A DNA stretch of 64,000 nucleotides, taken from assembly GCF_024582835.1 (NCBI RefSeq), contig NZ_CP102096.1, forward strand, positions 1,364,001-1,428,000. Reading direction: 5' to 3'. Under the pieces are notes generated by a model. The model searched no databases and was not told where the DNA came from. It was given only the letters and a program-made list of their open reading frames with translations. Source of the stretch: Vibrio japonicus (GTDB lineage Bacteria; Pseudomonadota; Gammaproteobacteria; Enterobacterales; Vibrionaceae). Of this stretch, positions 51,893 to 60,328 are shown in pieces. The position numbers and the translations under genes are program-made. Numbering within the stretch: the first letter of the stretch is position 1; every line of letters begins with the position of its first letter.

Positions 51893-53692
51893 GTGATAAA
51901 TAATAGTCCGAACACTATTAGCCGTTCTTGGTTGATAACACAAGCAAAAAAACATAAAGCCAAACTGATTGGGGCTAACATTATTGCCGTCATCGCGACG
52001 TTGATTAGCGTGCCCATTCCTCTTTTAATGCCTTTGATGGTTGATGAAATACTTCTCGATCAACCTGGTCAGGGGCTGGCGGCCATGAACTTAGTGTTAC
52101 CTGAGTCTCTACAGACTCCGACTGGATATATCTTTTTAACACTTTTCCTCGTCATACTCATGCGTAGCGTCAGCCAGGCGCTGAACATTCTACAAAACAG
52201 GCAGTTTACCCTTGTCTCCAAGACCATCACTTATCAGATGCGTAGCAAAATGATTGATAAGTTAGGTCGTATTAGCATTCGTCAGTATGAAACGCGCGGT
52301 AGTGGCAGTATTAACTCTCACCTTGTGACTGACATTGAAACGATCGACCAATTTATTGGTTCCACATTAAGTAAATTCATCATCGGATTTCTCACCGTTG
52401 CGGGGACGGCTGCGGTATTGCTCTGGTTAGATTGGCGCTTAGGACTCTTCATTCTATTAGTAAACCCAATAGTCATTTACTTTTCCCGCATGCTAGGCAG
52501 CAAAGTAAAGCACCTGAAAAAGAAAGAAAACCAATCGTTTGAAAAATTCCAAAATCGTTTAGTCGAAACATTAGATGGTATTTATCAGCTTCGTGCCGCT
52601 AACAGAGAAAAAGAGTTCCTAGAGCAACTGAAAAAGCAGGCGGATGATATCCGAGTCGATGCAGATAAATACGCTTGGCAAACAGAAGCCGCTGGTCGCA
52701 TCTCTTTTTTGCTCTTCTTGCTCGGTTTTGAGCTATTTCGCGCGGTTGCCATGCTTATGGTGCTCTTTAGCGATCTGACTATTGGCCAAATTTTTGCCGT
52801 CTTTGGCTACCTTTGGTTCATGCTCACTCCAGTTCAGGAACTCTTAGGCATTCAGTTTGCTTGGTACAGCGCAAAAGCTGCGATGGGCAGAATTAATCTG
52901 CTGCTCGATCTGGAAGAAGAACGTAGGCCACCAAGTAAAGTGAACCCATTTAAAGAAGGACGTGAAGTCGATGTCGACATTGACAACGTCTGTTTCTCGT
53001 ACAACGAAGAGCATCAGATTTTCAACAACTTGAACCTCCACATCCCCGCAGGGAAAAAAGTGGCGCTGGTTGGTGCAAGTGGTGGCGGCAAATCAACTTT
53101 AATTCAATTACTTATCGGTGTGTATCGCGCCAATTCAGGAACCATCCGCTTTAATGGCGAGACAGTCGATGACATCAGTTTTGATGTAATCCGTGACCAG
53201 ATAGCCGTTGTATTACAACAACCTATACTATTTAATGACACTTTGAGGCATAATCTCACGCTTGGTGCGCACTATGATGATTTAAAGCTATGGCATGCGC
53301 TCGAGGTTGCTCAGCTGCAAGATGTGATCAATCAGTTGAGCGATGGACTCGACACACAGATTGGTCGCAATGGGATTCGGCTATCCGGCGGTCAACGACA
53401 ACGCCTAGCTATCGCTAGAATGATATTGAACGATCCTCAATTTGTCATACTTGATGAAGCGACCTCTGCGTTAGATACCGCTACTGAGGCTGCGCTACAT
53501 AAAGCACTCACCGAATTTCTGAAAGGGCGTACAACACTTATTGTTGCTCACCGACTTTCGGCGGTAAAACAAGCAGACATCATCTATGTATTAGAAGATG
53601 GACAAGTGACACAAGCGGGAACTCATGGAGAGTTGGTTGAACAAGAAGGTTTATATCAAACCCTATATGGCAGTGTGCAATCACACAGCTAA
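51893..53692 (+). CDS. ABC exporter half-transporter (MsbA/MdlB-like)
   Basis: A 599-aa fused permease-ATPase. Six membrane helices lie within about residues 22-310 and the nucleotide-binding domain follows: Walker A GASGGGKSTL, Q-loop VLQQPILFND, signature LSGGQRQRLAIARMI, Walker B FVILDEATSALD and the switch histidine in LIVAHRLSAV. The start appears to be GTG at 51893 (TAGGA upstream); no ATG is close. It would act as a dimer exporting a lipid, peptide or drug. The Fur-like box suggests iron control and perhaps siderophore export, which is speculative. It is followed 32 bp later by letAB. Confidence 0.88.
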   Translation: MINNSPNTISRSWLITQAKKHKAKLIGANIIAVIATLISVPIPLLMPLMVDEILLDQPGQGLAAMNLVLPESLQTPTGYIFLTLFLVILMRSVSQALNILQNRQFTLVSKTITYQMRSKMIDKLGRISIRQYETRGSGSINSHLVTDIETIDQFIGSTLSKFIIGFLTVAGTAAVLLWLDWRLGLFILLVNPIVIYFSRMLGSKVKHLKKKENQSFEKFQNRLVETLDGIYQLRAANREKEFLEQLKKQADDIRVDADKYAWQTEAAGRISFLLFLLGFELFRAVAMLMVLFSDLTIGQIFAVFGYLWFMLTPVQELLGIQFAWYSAKAAMGRINLLLDLEEERRPPSKVNPFKEGREVDVDIDNVCFSYNEEHQIFNNLNLHIPAGKKVALVGASGGGKSTLIQLLIGVYRANSGTIRFNGETVDDISFDVIRDQIAVVLQQPILFNDTLRHNLTLGAHYDDLKLWHALEVAQLQDVINQLSDGLDTQIGRNGIRLSGGQRQRLAIARMILNDPQFVILDEATSALDTATEAALHKALTEFLKGRTTLIVAHRLSAVKQADIIYVLEDGQVTQAGTHGELVEQEGLYQTLYGSVQSHS

Positions 53693-53724
53693 GCCTCGTT
53701 GTGCCATTTTTTCGGAGGGTGATT

Positions 53725-54990
53725 ATGACTCACCCTCCATGTAACAATCCCCACTCTCACTGCACCCCGCCAAACAGTGTCCGTTTATGCCAAGGGTGTG
53801 AGCTACCGATAGACAATGTTCCACTTGAAAAAGGTCTGAGTGCTTCGTGCCCACGTTGTGGTACACCGCTTTACAAAGGTGGGATGCCATCTTTATCAGG
53901 AAACCTCGCCATCGCGGTTACCTGCTTACTGCTCTTCATCCCCTCCCACTTTTTCGACTTTATCAGCATTCGTCTATTTGGGGTGATGATTCCTGCTACA
54001 CTCCCCAATGGGATATGGGCACTCATTCAAGAAGGGTTTCCCTTACTTGCTGTTCTGATCTTTTTCTGTAGCTCAATTGCCCCGCTGATTCTGGCTGTTG
54101 CAGTGATATCCGCACACGTCTCGTTAAAACAACGTGCTTTCAAAGCACTAAAGCTATCACTGAGTGTCGTTCAACATATTAAATCATGGGCAATGATCGA
54201 TGTGTTTCTGGTCAGTGTTGCCATTTCTTGTTTTAAACTCCAAGACTACTCAGACATTTTTGTCGGCACAGGCTTATATGGATTAGTACTGCTCCAGCTC
54301 GCCACCGTATTGCTGGTCACTCGCGTAAGAGTCTATCAATATTGGGAAGAGTATCTGCCGGAAAGCAGCCTCAACTTAGGTAAAAAGCAGCTCCACTGCC
54401 ATACTTGCCACCTTTCACAGCCTGAAGGTGAACACTGCTCACGCTGCAACAGTCCAATTCATCACAGAAAGCCCCACTCTATACAGAAAACTTGGGCGTA
54501 TTTACTTGCAGCAAGTGTCGCTATTTTTCCGGCTAACCTAATGCCGATCTCTATTTTATTAACCAACGGGCAACGATTGGAAGATACCATTTTTTCTGGG
54601 GTCGCTTCTTTAGTAAAGAGTGGTATGAGTGGGATCGCTCTCATTATATTCGTCGCGAGTATTGTCGTTCCCGTCTGCAAAATCTTGGGCTTGTCTTACA
54701 TACTCTTGGCAATCAAGTTCAAGCGAACCATTCTCCACAAGCAACGAATGTACATCTTCTTTTTGATCAAATGGATTGGTCGTTGGTCGATGATGGATCT
54801 GTTCGTTATTTCCATCATGATGACATTACTTGACCGTGGCCAGATTTTAGACTTCACACCAGGCCTTGGTGCCGTCGCTTTTGGTTTGGTCGTTGTACTG
54901 ACCATGTTGGCAACCGAAAGCTTAGATCCACGCTTAATTTGGGACAACTATACGCCCGACAAAAACAGTAGAGAGTCTTTAGATGAGTAA
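53725..54990 (+). CDS. letA: intermembrane lipid-transport protein LetA (YebS/PqiA family)
   Basis: The 421-aa inner-membrane partner of LetB. Two zinc-ribbon-like motifs (LCQGCELPI...SCPRCGTPL near the N-terminus and LHCHTCHLSQ...HCSRCNSPI in the middle) each precede a block of four membrane helices, the PqiA-family duplicated layout. GGAGG six bases before the ATG at 53725 fixes the start against a GTG at 53701. Its end overlaps the letB start by 8 bp. The pair helps move lipids between membranes and maintain the envelope. Confidence 0.94.
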   Translation: MTHPPCNNPHSHCTPPNSVRLCQGCELPIDNVPLEKGLSASCPRCGTPLYKGGMPSLSGNLAIAVTCLLLFIPSHFFDFISIRLFGVMIPATLPNGIWALIQEGFPLLAVLIFFCSSIAPLILAVAVISAHVSLKQRAFKALKLSLSVVQHIKSWAMIDVFLVSVAISCFKLQDYSDIFVGTGLYGLVLLQLATVLLVTRVRVYQYWEEYLPESSLNLGKKQLHCHTCHLSQPEGEHCSRCNSPIHHRKPHSIQKTWAYLLAASVAIFPANLMPISILLTNGQRLEDTIFSGVASLVKSGMSGIALIIFVASIVVPVCKILGLSYILLAIKFKRTILHKQRMYIFFLIKWIGRWSMMDLFVISIMMTLLDRGQILDFTPGLGAVAFGLVVVLTMLATESLDPRLIWDNYTPDKNSRESLDE

Positions 54991-57619
54991 TCCAACTCCC
55001 TCACAAAAATCGTATTCACCAGAGGTAAAGCGCGGTGGTGGCATATCGCCTTTATGGTTATTGCCTTTTCTAACAGTCATCCTTGCTGGCTTTTTAGTGT
55101 ACAAAGCTATCCAAGATGCAGGCCAGCGGATTCAGATCTACTTTTCTGATGCACAAGGCCTCATTGTTGGGCGAACAACCATTCAATATCAAGGCTTGGA
55201 AGTCGGGATGGTTAGAGATGTAAAACTCACGGACGATTTACAAAGCATTTATGTGGAAGCGGATATCTACCCAGAAGCCACCAAACTACTCGGACAAAAC
55301 ACGCGTTTTTGGATGGTAAAACCGACCGCAAGTTTATCCGGTGTTTCCGGTTTGGATGCCCTAGTGTCAGGTAACTACATTGCAATTTCACCTGGAGCAG
55401 AAGGCTCTGATTTCGAAACAGAGTTCACAGCACTCGAACGAGCACCCTCTGATCTTCTGGCGAAAGAAGGGCTAAACATTACTCTCAGCGCAAGGGATCT
55501 AGGCGGAGTATCAATCGGTTCTCAAATTGTTTACCGAAAGATCCCGATTGGTGAAGTCTACAACTACCAATTGGATGAAGAAGCGAAAAATGTGCTCATT
55601 CAGGCGTCAATACGAGACGAATACCGACATATCATCACAGACGATAGCCGCTTCTGGAATGTGAGCGGTGTTGGCGCGACAATCGGTTTTTCTGGCGTTG
55701 ATGTACGCTTTGATAGCTTGAGCGCACTCATTGGTGGTGCCATAGCCGTTGATTCACCGGATGGCGGCGAACCCATTGGTGATAACAGCAAATTCAAGCT
55801 CTACCCTGACCTCAAAACCGCTGGTCGTGGTATCGCGATCAAAGTTGAGCTCCCGGACAACAACAACATCAGTGCTTCCGGTGCGCCAATCATGTACCGA
55901 GGGATAGAAGTCGGCCAAATTACGGATTTGCAGCTTAGAGACGAACGACAGAAAATCGTTGCCTCTGCAGCTATTCAACCGGCATTTAGCGATATGCTAA
56001 ACAGCGGCACTCGCTTTATTCTTGAAGAAGCGGAAGTCTCCTTTTCGGAAGTAAGAAATTTACCCAATATCATCAAAGGTAACTTTTTAACGATTGTTCC
56101 CGGCGAGGGCGAACGCGCACGTACGTTTACTGCCATTCGACAAAATGACTATGACCGCCAACAAGCGCGCTCTATCTCGGTTCAGCTAACGTCTGACAAT
56201 TCATTTGGTTTGGATGTCGGTGCTCATATCCTTTATAAAGGCATCACTGTCGGCTCGATCGCTGGCGTTCAACTTATCGACGATCAAGTCAGCATCGACA
56301 CGCTAATCGATGTGAGATATGCCCACCTCATCAAATCGAATAACCGTTTTTTTGTGACGGGCAGCGCGAGCGCTGAACTCACGGAGTCAGGCTTGAATGT
56401 GAACGTGCCACCAGCAAAGCAGTTATTGACTGGCTCTATCAGTTTTGTCAGTGAAGGGACAGGCAAAGCGAAGAAAACGTACCAACTGTATCAGAGCAAA
56501 TCCTTAGCGGAATTAGCCAAATATAACCTTTCCGGTTCGAGTAAGCTGACGCTGTATGCCACTGAACTGCCTCCCATCAGCAAAGGCAGCCCTCTCCTCT
56601 ACCGCAACTTACAAGTCGGGAACGTTTCTGATTTTAAGTTAGTGGACGGCGGTGTTTTCATCACTGCCAGTATCGAAAATCAATACAAATACTTAGTCAC
56701 AAATCAAACTGTATTCTGGAATCGTTCAGGAATAGAAGTCGAAGCAAGTTTATCTGGCGTTAACGTGACGGCGTCCCCGCTTAAGTCGTTAGTTCAAGGT
56801 GGAATCGCATTTGACTCTCTACCCGGCGTCATTAACAAACAGAACGAAAAATGGCTTCTGTATGACAACTTTAAAAGTGCCAGAAAGCTCGGGCAAAAAA
56901 TCTCCCTGATTTTTGAAGGCGAAAACTCCGTTGTAAAAGGTACGCCTATAAAATACAACGGCATCACAGTTGGTGAAGTAACGTTGGTTTACCCCAACTT
57001 CTCCCAAGAGAAAATGGAGATCGATGCGCATATTTTGCCTGAATTCGCTGCCTCTATTGCAAGAACAGGTTCTTATTTTTGGATAGCAAAACCTGAGATT
57101 GGATTAGGCGGTGTGAAAAACATCGGCAATTTGCTGAGTCAGTCTATTTACGTTACGCCCGGAAATGGGGAACCAAAACAGAGTTTTACGCTCAACAGTA
57201 ATGCTGTTGGCTCAAATGGTGTGCAATTTATTTTGCAAAGTGAACAACGAGGATCTGTGGCTAAAGATACGCCTGTTCTTTATCGTCAGATCGAAGTGGG
57301 CAGAGTCACCAACGTGGAACTGGGTGAGTTTGCTGACCGAGTCGTCACCACCGTCAGTATCCAACCCAAATTTGCCTACCTTATCAGACAAAACAGCGTC
57401 TTTTGGAATACATCTGGCGTTGATGTATCAATAGGAATTTCGGGGGCAGAAATCCGCGCAGGTACGGTTGATAGCTTGATCAGGGGAGGAATTACTTTCG
57501 CCACGCCTGAAGACAAACAACTAGAACCTATCGCCAAACCGGGACAGGCATTTTACCTTCACCCACAAGGCCAAGAAGGCTGGACAAAATGGCGAACAGC
57601 GATACCCAAGCCACAATAA
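54983..57619 (+). CDS. letB: multi-MCE-domain lipid tunnel protein LetB (YebT)
   Basis: An 878-aa protein with one N-terminal membrane anchor (GGISPLWLLPFLTVILAGFL) and a chain of MCE domains that stack into a periplasm-spanning tunnel. Repeated strand motifs are easily seen: TTIQYQGLEVGMVRDVKL, SQIVYRKIPIGEVYNYQL, APIMYRGIEVGQITDLQL, AHILYKGITVGSIAGVQL, SPLLYRNLQVGNVSDFKL, TPIKYNGITVGEVTLVYP and TPVLYRQIEVGRVTNVEL. That is seven domains, equal to E. coli LetB (877 aa). A terminator follows at 57648. Confidence 0.97.
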   Translation: MSNPTPSQKSYSPEVKRGGGISPLWLLPFLTVILAGFLVYKAIQDAGQRIQIYFSDAQGLIVGRTTIQYQGLEVGMVRDVKLTDDLQSIYVEADIYPEATKLLGQNTRFWMVKPTASLSGVSGLDALVSGNYIAISPGAEGSDFETEFTALERAPSDLLAKEGLNITLSARDLGGVSIGSQIVYRKIPIGEVYNYQLDEEAKNVLIQASIRDEYRHIITDDSRFWNVSGVGATIGFSGVDVRFDSLSALIGGAIAVDSPDGGEPIGDNSKFKLYPDLKTAGRGIAIKVELPDNNNISASGAPIMYRGIEVGQITDLQLRDERQKIVASAAIQPAFSDMLNSGTRFILEEAEVSFSEVRNLPNIIKGNFLTIVPGEGERARTFTAIRQNDYDRQQARSISVQLTSDNSFGLDVGAHILYKGITVGSIAGVQLIDDQVSIDTLIDVRYAHLIKSNNRFFVTGSASAELTESGLNVNVPPAKQLLTGSISFVSEGTGKAKKTYQLYQSKSLAELAKYNLSGSSKLTLYATELPPISKGSPLLYRNLQVGNVSDFKLVDGGVFITASIENQYKYLVTNQTVFWNRSGIEVEASLSGVNVTASPLKSLVQGGIAFDSLPGVINKQNEKWLLYDNFKSARKLGQKISLIFEGENSVVKGTPIKYNGITVGEVTLVYPNFSQEKMEIDAHILPEFAASIARTGSYFWIAKPEIGLGGVKNIGNLLSQSIYVTPGNGEPKQSFTLNSNAVGSNGVQFILQSEQRGSVAKDTPVLYRQIEVGRVTNVELGEFADRVVTTVSIQPKFAYLIRQNSVFWNTSGVDVSIGISGAEIRAGTVDSLIRGGITFATPEDKQLEPIAKPGQAFYLHPQGQEGWTKWRTAIPKPQ

Positions 57620-57647
57620 AAACCATCTGAATAGATAAACTGATAAT

Positions 57648-57676
57648 AAAAACGCAGCCTCCACGCTGCGTTTTTT
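57648..57676 (+). terminator. rho-independent terminator of letAB
   Basis: AACGCAGC and GCTGCGTT pair around CTCCAC, followed by a T-run, 29 bp past the letB stop. Confidence 0.9.
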
Positions 57677-57728
57677 GCTTTAATCCGCTATAATTCGTGC
57701 CCATTTTATCGCGTTCAGAGAAACAACC

Positions 57729-59153
57729 TTGCATTCAAACGTATATTTGCCCCAAGCATTTCTTGACGAAATGGAGGCCATCCTTCCCGCTTCACTCAAC
57801 ATGGAAGATTTCATTTCTGCTTGCCAACGCCCTTTGAGAAAAAGTATTCGTGTGAATACCCTCAAGATCACCGTTGAAGAGTTCGTAAAAAGAGCAGCAG
57901 AAAAAGGCTGGGAGCTCACTCAAGTGCCTTGGTGTCATGAAGGGTTCTGGATTGAAGCTGACGAAAGTGTGGTTCCTCTTGGGAATACGGCAGAGCATAT
58001 GTCTGGGCTGTTCTACATTCAAGAAGCAAGCTCGATGATGCCCGTGTCTGCGCTGTTTAAAAGTGACGAAGACCGTTTTGAAAGTGTGTTAGATATGGCC
58101 GCAGCACCAGGCTCAAAAACGACACAAATCGCGGCCAATATGAGCAATGAAGGCGTATTGGTTGCCAATGAATTTTCAGCCAGCCGAGTAAAAGTCTTAC
58201 ACGCGAATATCGAACGTTGCGGTGTACGCAATGCGGCACTTAGCAACTTCGACGGCCGAGTATTTGGTGGTTGGCTACCCGAGCAATTTGAAGCCGTCCT
58301 GATTGATGCTCCTTGCTCGGGTGAAGGCACAGTGCGTAAAGATGCCGATGCGATGAAAAACTGGAACAAAGAATCAGTCATTTCTATCTCGGACACACAA
58401 AAAGATCTGATTGAAAGCGCATTTCATGCCTTGAAAGTGGGCGGCGTTTTGGTCTATTCAACGTGTACGCTCAGCGTCGAAGAAAACCAGCAAGTCTGCC
58501 ACCATCTAAAAGAGAAATTTGGCGATGCTGTCGAATTCGATAACTTAGCCGAGCTTTTCACCGATGCTGACAAAGCCGTGACGGAAGAAGGCTTTTTACA
58601 CATCTTCCCACAAGTGTATGACTGCGAAGGCTTCTTTGTCGCGCGAATCCGTAAACTTGCCGCTACCGACGCGCCACAAGTGAAAAAGCGCTTGGGCAGG
58701 TTCCCTTTTGAGAAAGCCTCTCAGAAAGTTCAAGATGAAGTGGAAAAGCAACTGCATAAAGCACTGGAAATCGCGTTGCCTAATGACAGTTCTGTTTGGC
58801 TGCGTGAAAAAGATGTTTGGTTATTCCCGAACGCTTTAGAGCCAATGCTTGGTGAGTTCCGTTTTTCTCGTATGGGCATCAAAATTGCTGAAACCCATAA
58901 AAATGGCTACCGCTGGCAGCACCAAGTCGCAACCGCTCTAGCAACAGGAAAAGAAGCGCATAGCGTTGAGCTTTCCGTAGAGGATGCTCGAGAATGGTTT
59001 ATGGGTAGAGATGTTCGACCAAACAACCAATCTGGTAAAGGAGAAGTCATCGTCAAATTGGGTGATGATGTGATCGGTTTAGGTAAGTGGGTTGGGAATA
59101 GAGTGAAAAACGGACTACCACGTGAACTCGTACGTGATAAGAACTTATTTTAG
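57729..59153 (+). CDS. rsmF: 16S rRNA m5C1407 methyltransferase RsmF
   Basis: A 474-aa SAM-dependent enzyme colinear with E. coli RsmF/YebU. SAM-binding MAAAPGSKTTQIAA and the two active cysteines in LIDAPCSGEGTVRKD and VYSTCTLSVEENQ are clear, and the C-terminal PUA-like domain ends LPRELVRDKNLF. The start is a TTG at 57729, giving HSNVYLPQAFLDEMEAIL in register with E. coli; no ATG is available before residue 15. Only a weak ribosome-binding sequence (AGAG) precedes it. The order letA-letB-rsmF is conserved. Confidence 0.95.
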   Translation: MHSNVYLPQAFLDEMEAILPASLNMEDFISACQRPLRKSIRVNTLKITVEEFVKRAAEKGWELTQVPWCHEGFWIEADESVVPLGNTAEHMSGLFYIQEASSMMPVSALFKSDEDRFESVLDMAAAPGSKTTQIAANMSNEGVLVANEFSASRVKVLHANIERCGVRNAALSNFDGRVFGGWLPEQFEAVLIDAPCSGEGTVRKDADAMKNWNKESVISISDTQKDLIESAFHALKVGGVLVYSTCTLSVEENQQVCHHLKEKFGDAVEFDNLAELFTDADKAVTEEGFLHIFPQVYDCEGFFVARIRKLAATDAPQVKKRLGRFPFEKASQKVQDEVEKQLHKALEIALPNDSSVWLREKDVWLFPNALEPMLGEFRFSRMGIKIAETHKNGYRWQHQVATALATGKEAHSVELSVEDAREWFMGRDVRPNNQSGKGEVIVKLGDDVIGLGKWVGNRVKNGLPRELVRDKNLF

Positions 59154-59280
59154 ACCCAATCTATGCTCGCTACTTAAATTAGGTTGAGTAAAAGTATGAC
59201 AGCGTTCTTAACAAATTGAGTAAAGTATGAATTTGTTACTTCGCCTAGCGAAATATACACAATACACTAGACTTTAAAGT

Positions 59281-59369
59281 ATCGAGTCATTAGGTAATAT
59301 GGCCGATTAGCGCAGGCTCATGAGAGCCCTTTCCCCTGTGCCCAAGGCCCCCAGCTTTGGGCTTTTTTT
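59281..59369 (+). ncRNA. sdsR: SdsR (RyeB)-like small RNA
   Basis: The stretch reads TTAGCGCAGGCTCATGAGAG then CCCTTTCCCCTG, closely matching E. coli SdsR (TTAGCGCACGGCTCT...AGAGCCATTTCCCTGG). The hairpin GGCTC-ATGA-GAGCC (59315-59328) corresponds to the central SdsR stem. The terminator is GCCCAA/TTGGGC with seven T (59340-59369). A sigma-S-like -10 CTAGACT (59267-59273) gives a start near 59281 and a length near 90 nt. The gene is downstream of rsmF, the same letA-letB-rsmF neighbourhood as in E. coli. SdsR is a stationary-phase, Hfq-binding regulator. A second hairpin (59363-59396) may back up termination. Confidence 0.8.
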
Positions 59370-59404
59370 GCCCCTAGCGCTGGGCTAAGGGCAAAAAGTA
59401 ACGC

Positions 59405-60238
59405 TTATACTAAGCGAATGCCTTCTTTTTCAATCACGATCTTGCCTAATTTGTACAATCCACCGATGGACTTTTTAAAGGTCCCTTTACTGGTACGAAA
59501 CGCAGCAAAAATAGCTTCAGGGCTAGATTTATCATTCAGTGGTAAAAAGCCACCTTTTTTCTCCAGCAAGTCTAGGATTCGCTCGCTTAAGTCATCCATT
59601 TTGGCCACGCCGACTTTTTGCAATGCAAGGTCAATTTTGCCGTCTTCACGTATGTTTTTAATGTAGCCTTTCAGCTTTTTGCCGATAAACAGCTTGCCAA
59701 AAACATCGGATTTAAAAATCATTCCCCAGTGTTCACCTTCGACAATCGCTTTGTAACCAAGGTCACTACGCTCAGCAATGATCAAATCCACTTGCTGATT
59801 ACGCGCATATTGGGGTGTTGTCTTATCTAAAAGCTTATTGAATTTGGTGGTTCCTACAATTCGACCAGACGCTTTATCGGTATAGACATAAACAAGTACA
59901 TTTTGACCCGCAGTAAAACGCGCGCGTTGTTCACTGAAAGGAATCAATAAGTCTTTACCTTTAATCCCCCAGTTTGCAAAAGCACCAGTACTATTCACGC
60001 CTTCAATTTGCATCAATCCCCATTCGCCTACTTGCGCGATAGGCGTTTCAGTTGTTGCCACGATCTGGCTGTCAGAGTCGAAGTACAAGAAAGCGTCAAC
60101 CGTATCTCCTACTTCAACGCCTTCTGGAACAAAGCGATTAGGCAGCAATGTCGTACCGTAGTCACCGGCATCGAGAAATACGCCAAAATCTGCCTTCCGT
60201 ACTACTTCTAAGTGGTTAATCTGACCAACTTTAATCAT
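59405..60238 (-). CDS. cvfB: S1-domain RNA-binding protein CvfB (YitL family)
   Basis: A 277-aa protein with tandem S1-like beta-barrels (MIKVGQINHLEVVRKADFGV at the start; then WGLMQIEGVNSTGAFANWGI; then IAERSDLGYKAIVEGEHWGM and KLKGYIKNIREDGKIDLALQ) and a C-terminal winged-helix (GGFLPLNDKSSPEAIFAAFR), the CvfB layout. S. aureus CvfB affects virulence gene expression through RNA binding; the role in Vibrio is unknown. It is convergent with the sdsR gene and divergent from the 461-aa membrane protein gene. Confidence 0.9.
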   Translation of the reverse strand: MIKVGQINHLEVVRKADFGVFLDAGDYGTTLLPNRFVPEGVEVGDTVDAFLYFDSDSQIVATTETPIAQVGEWGLMQIEGVNSTGAFANWGIKGKDLLIPFSEQRARFTAGQNVLVYVYTDKASGRIVGTTKFNKLLDKTTPQYARNQQVDLIIAERSDLGYKAIVEGEHWGMIFKSDVFGKLFIGKKLKGYIKNIREDGKIDLALQKVGVAKMDDLSERILDLLEKKGGFLPLNDKSSPEAIFAAFRTSKGTFKKSIGGLYKLGKIVIEKEGIRLV

Positions 60239-60328
60239 TTAAACTGTCTCTTATTAAATTTGCGGTGATTATAACGAATCTCTGATATGCTTTCGCCAGT
60301 TATTGGTAGTTTTTTTAGGAGCTTTTCA

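Noticed and set aside
56765..56777. Additional matS in letB
   Set aside because: GTGACGGCGTCCC has one mismatch; it is noted with the degenerate copies but not called a site.
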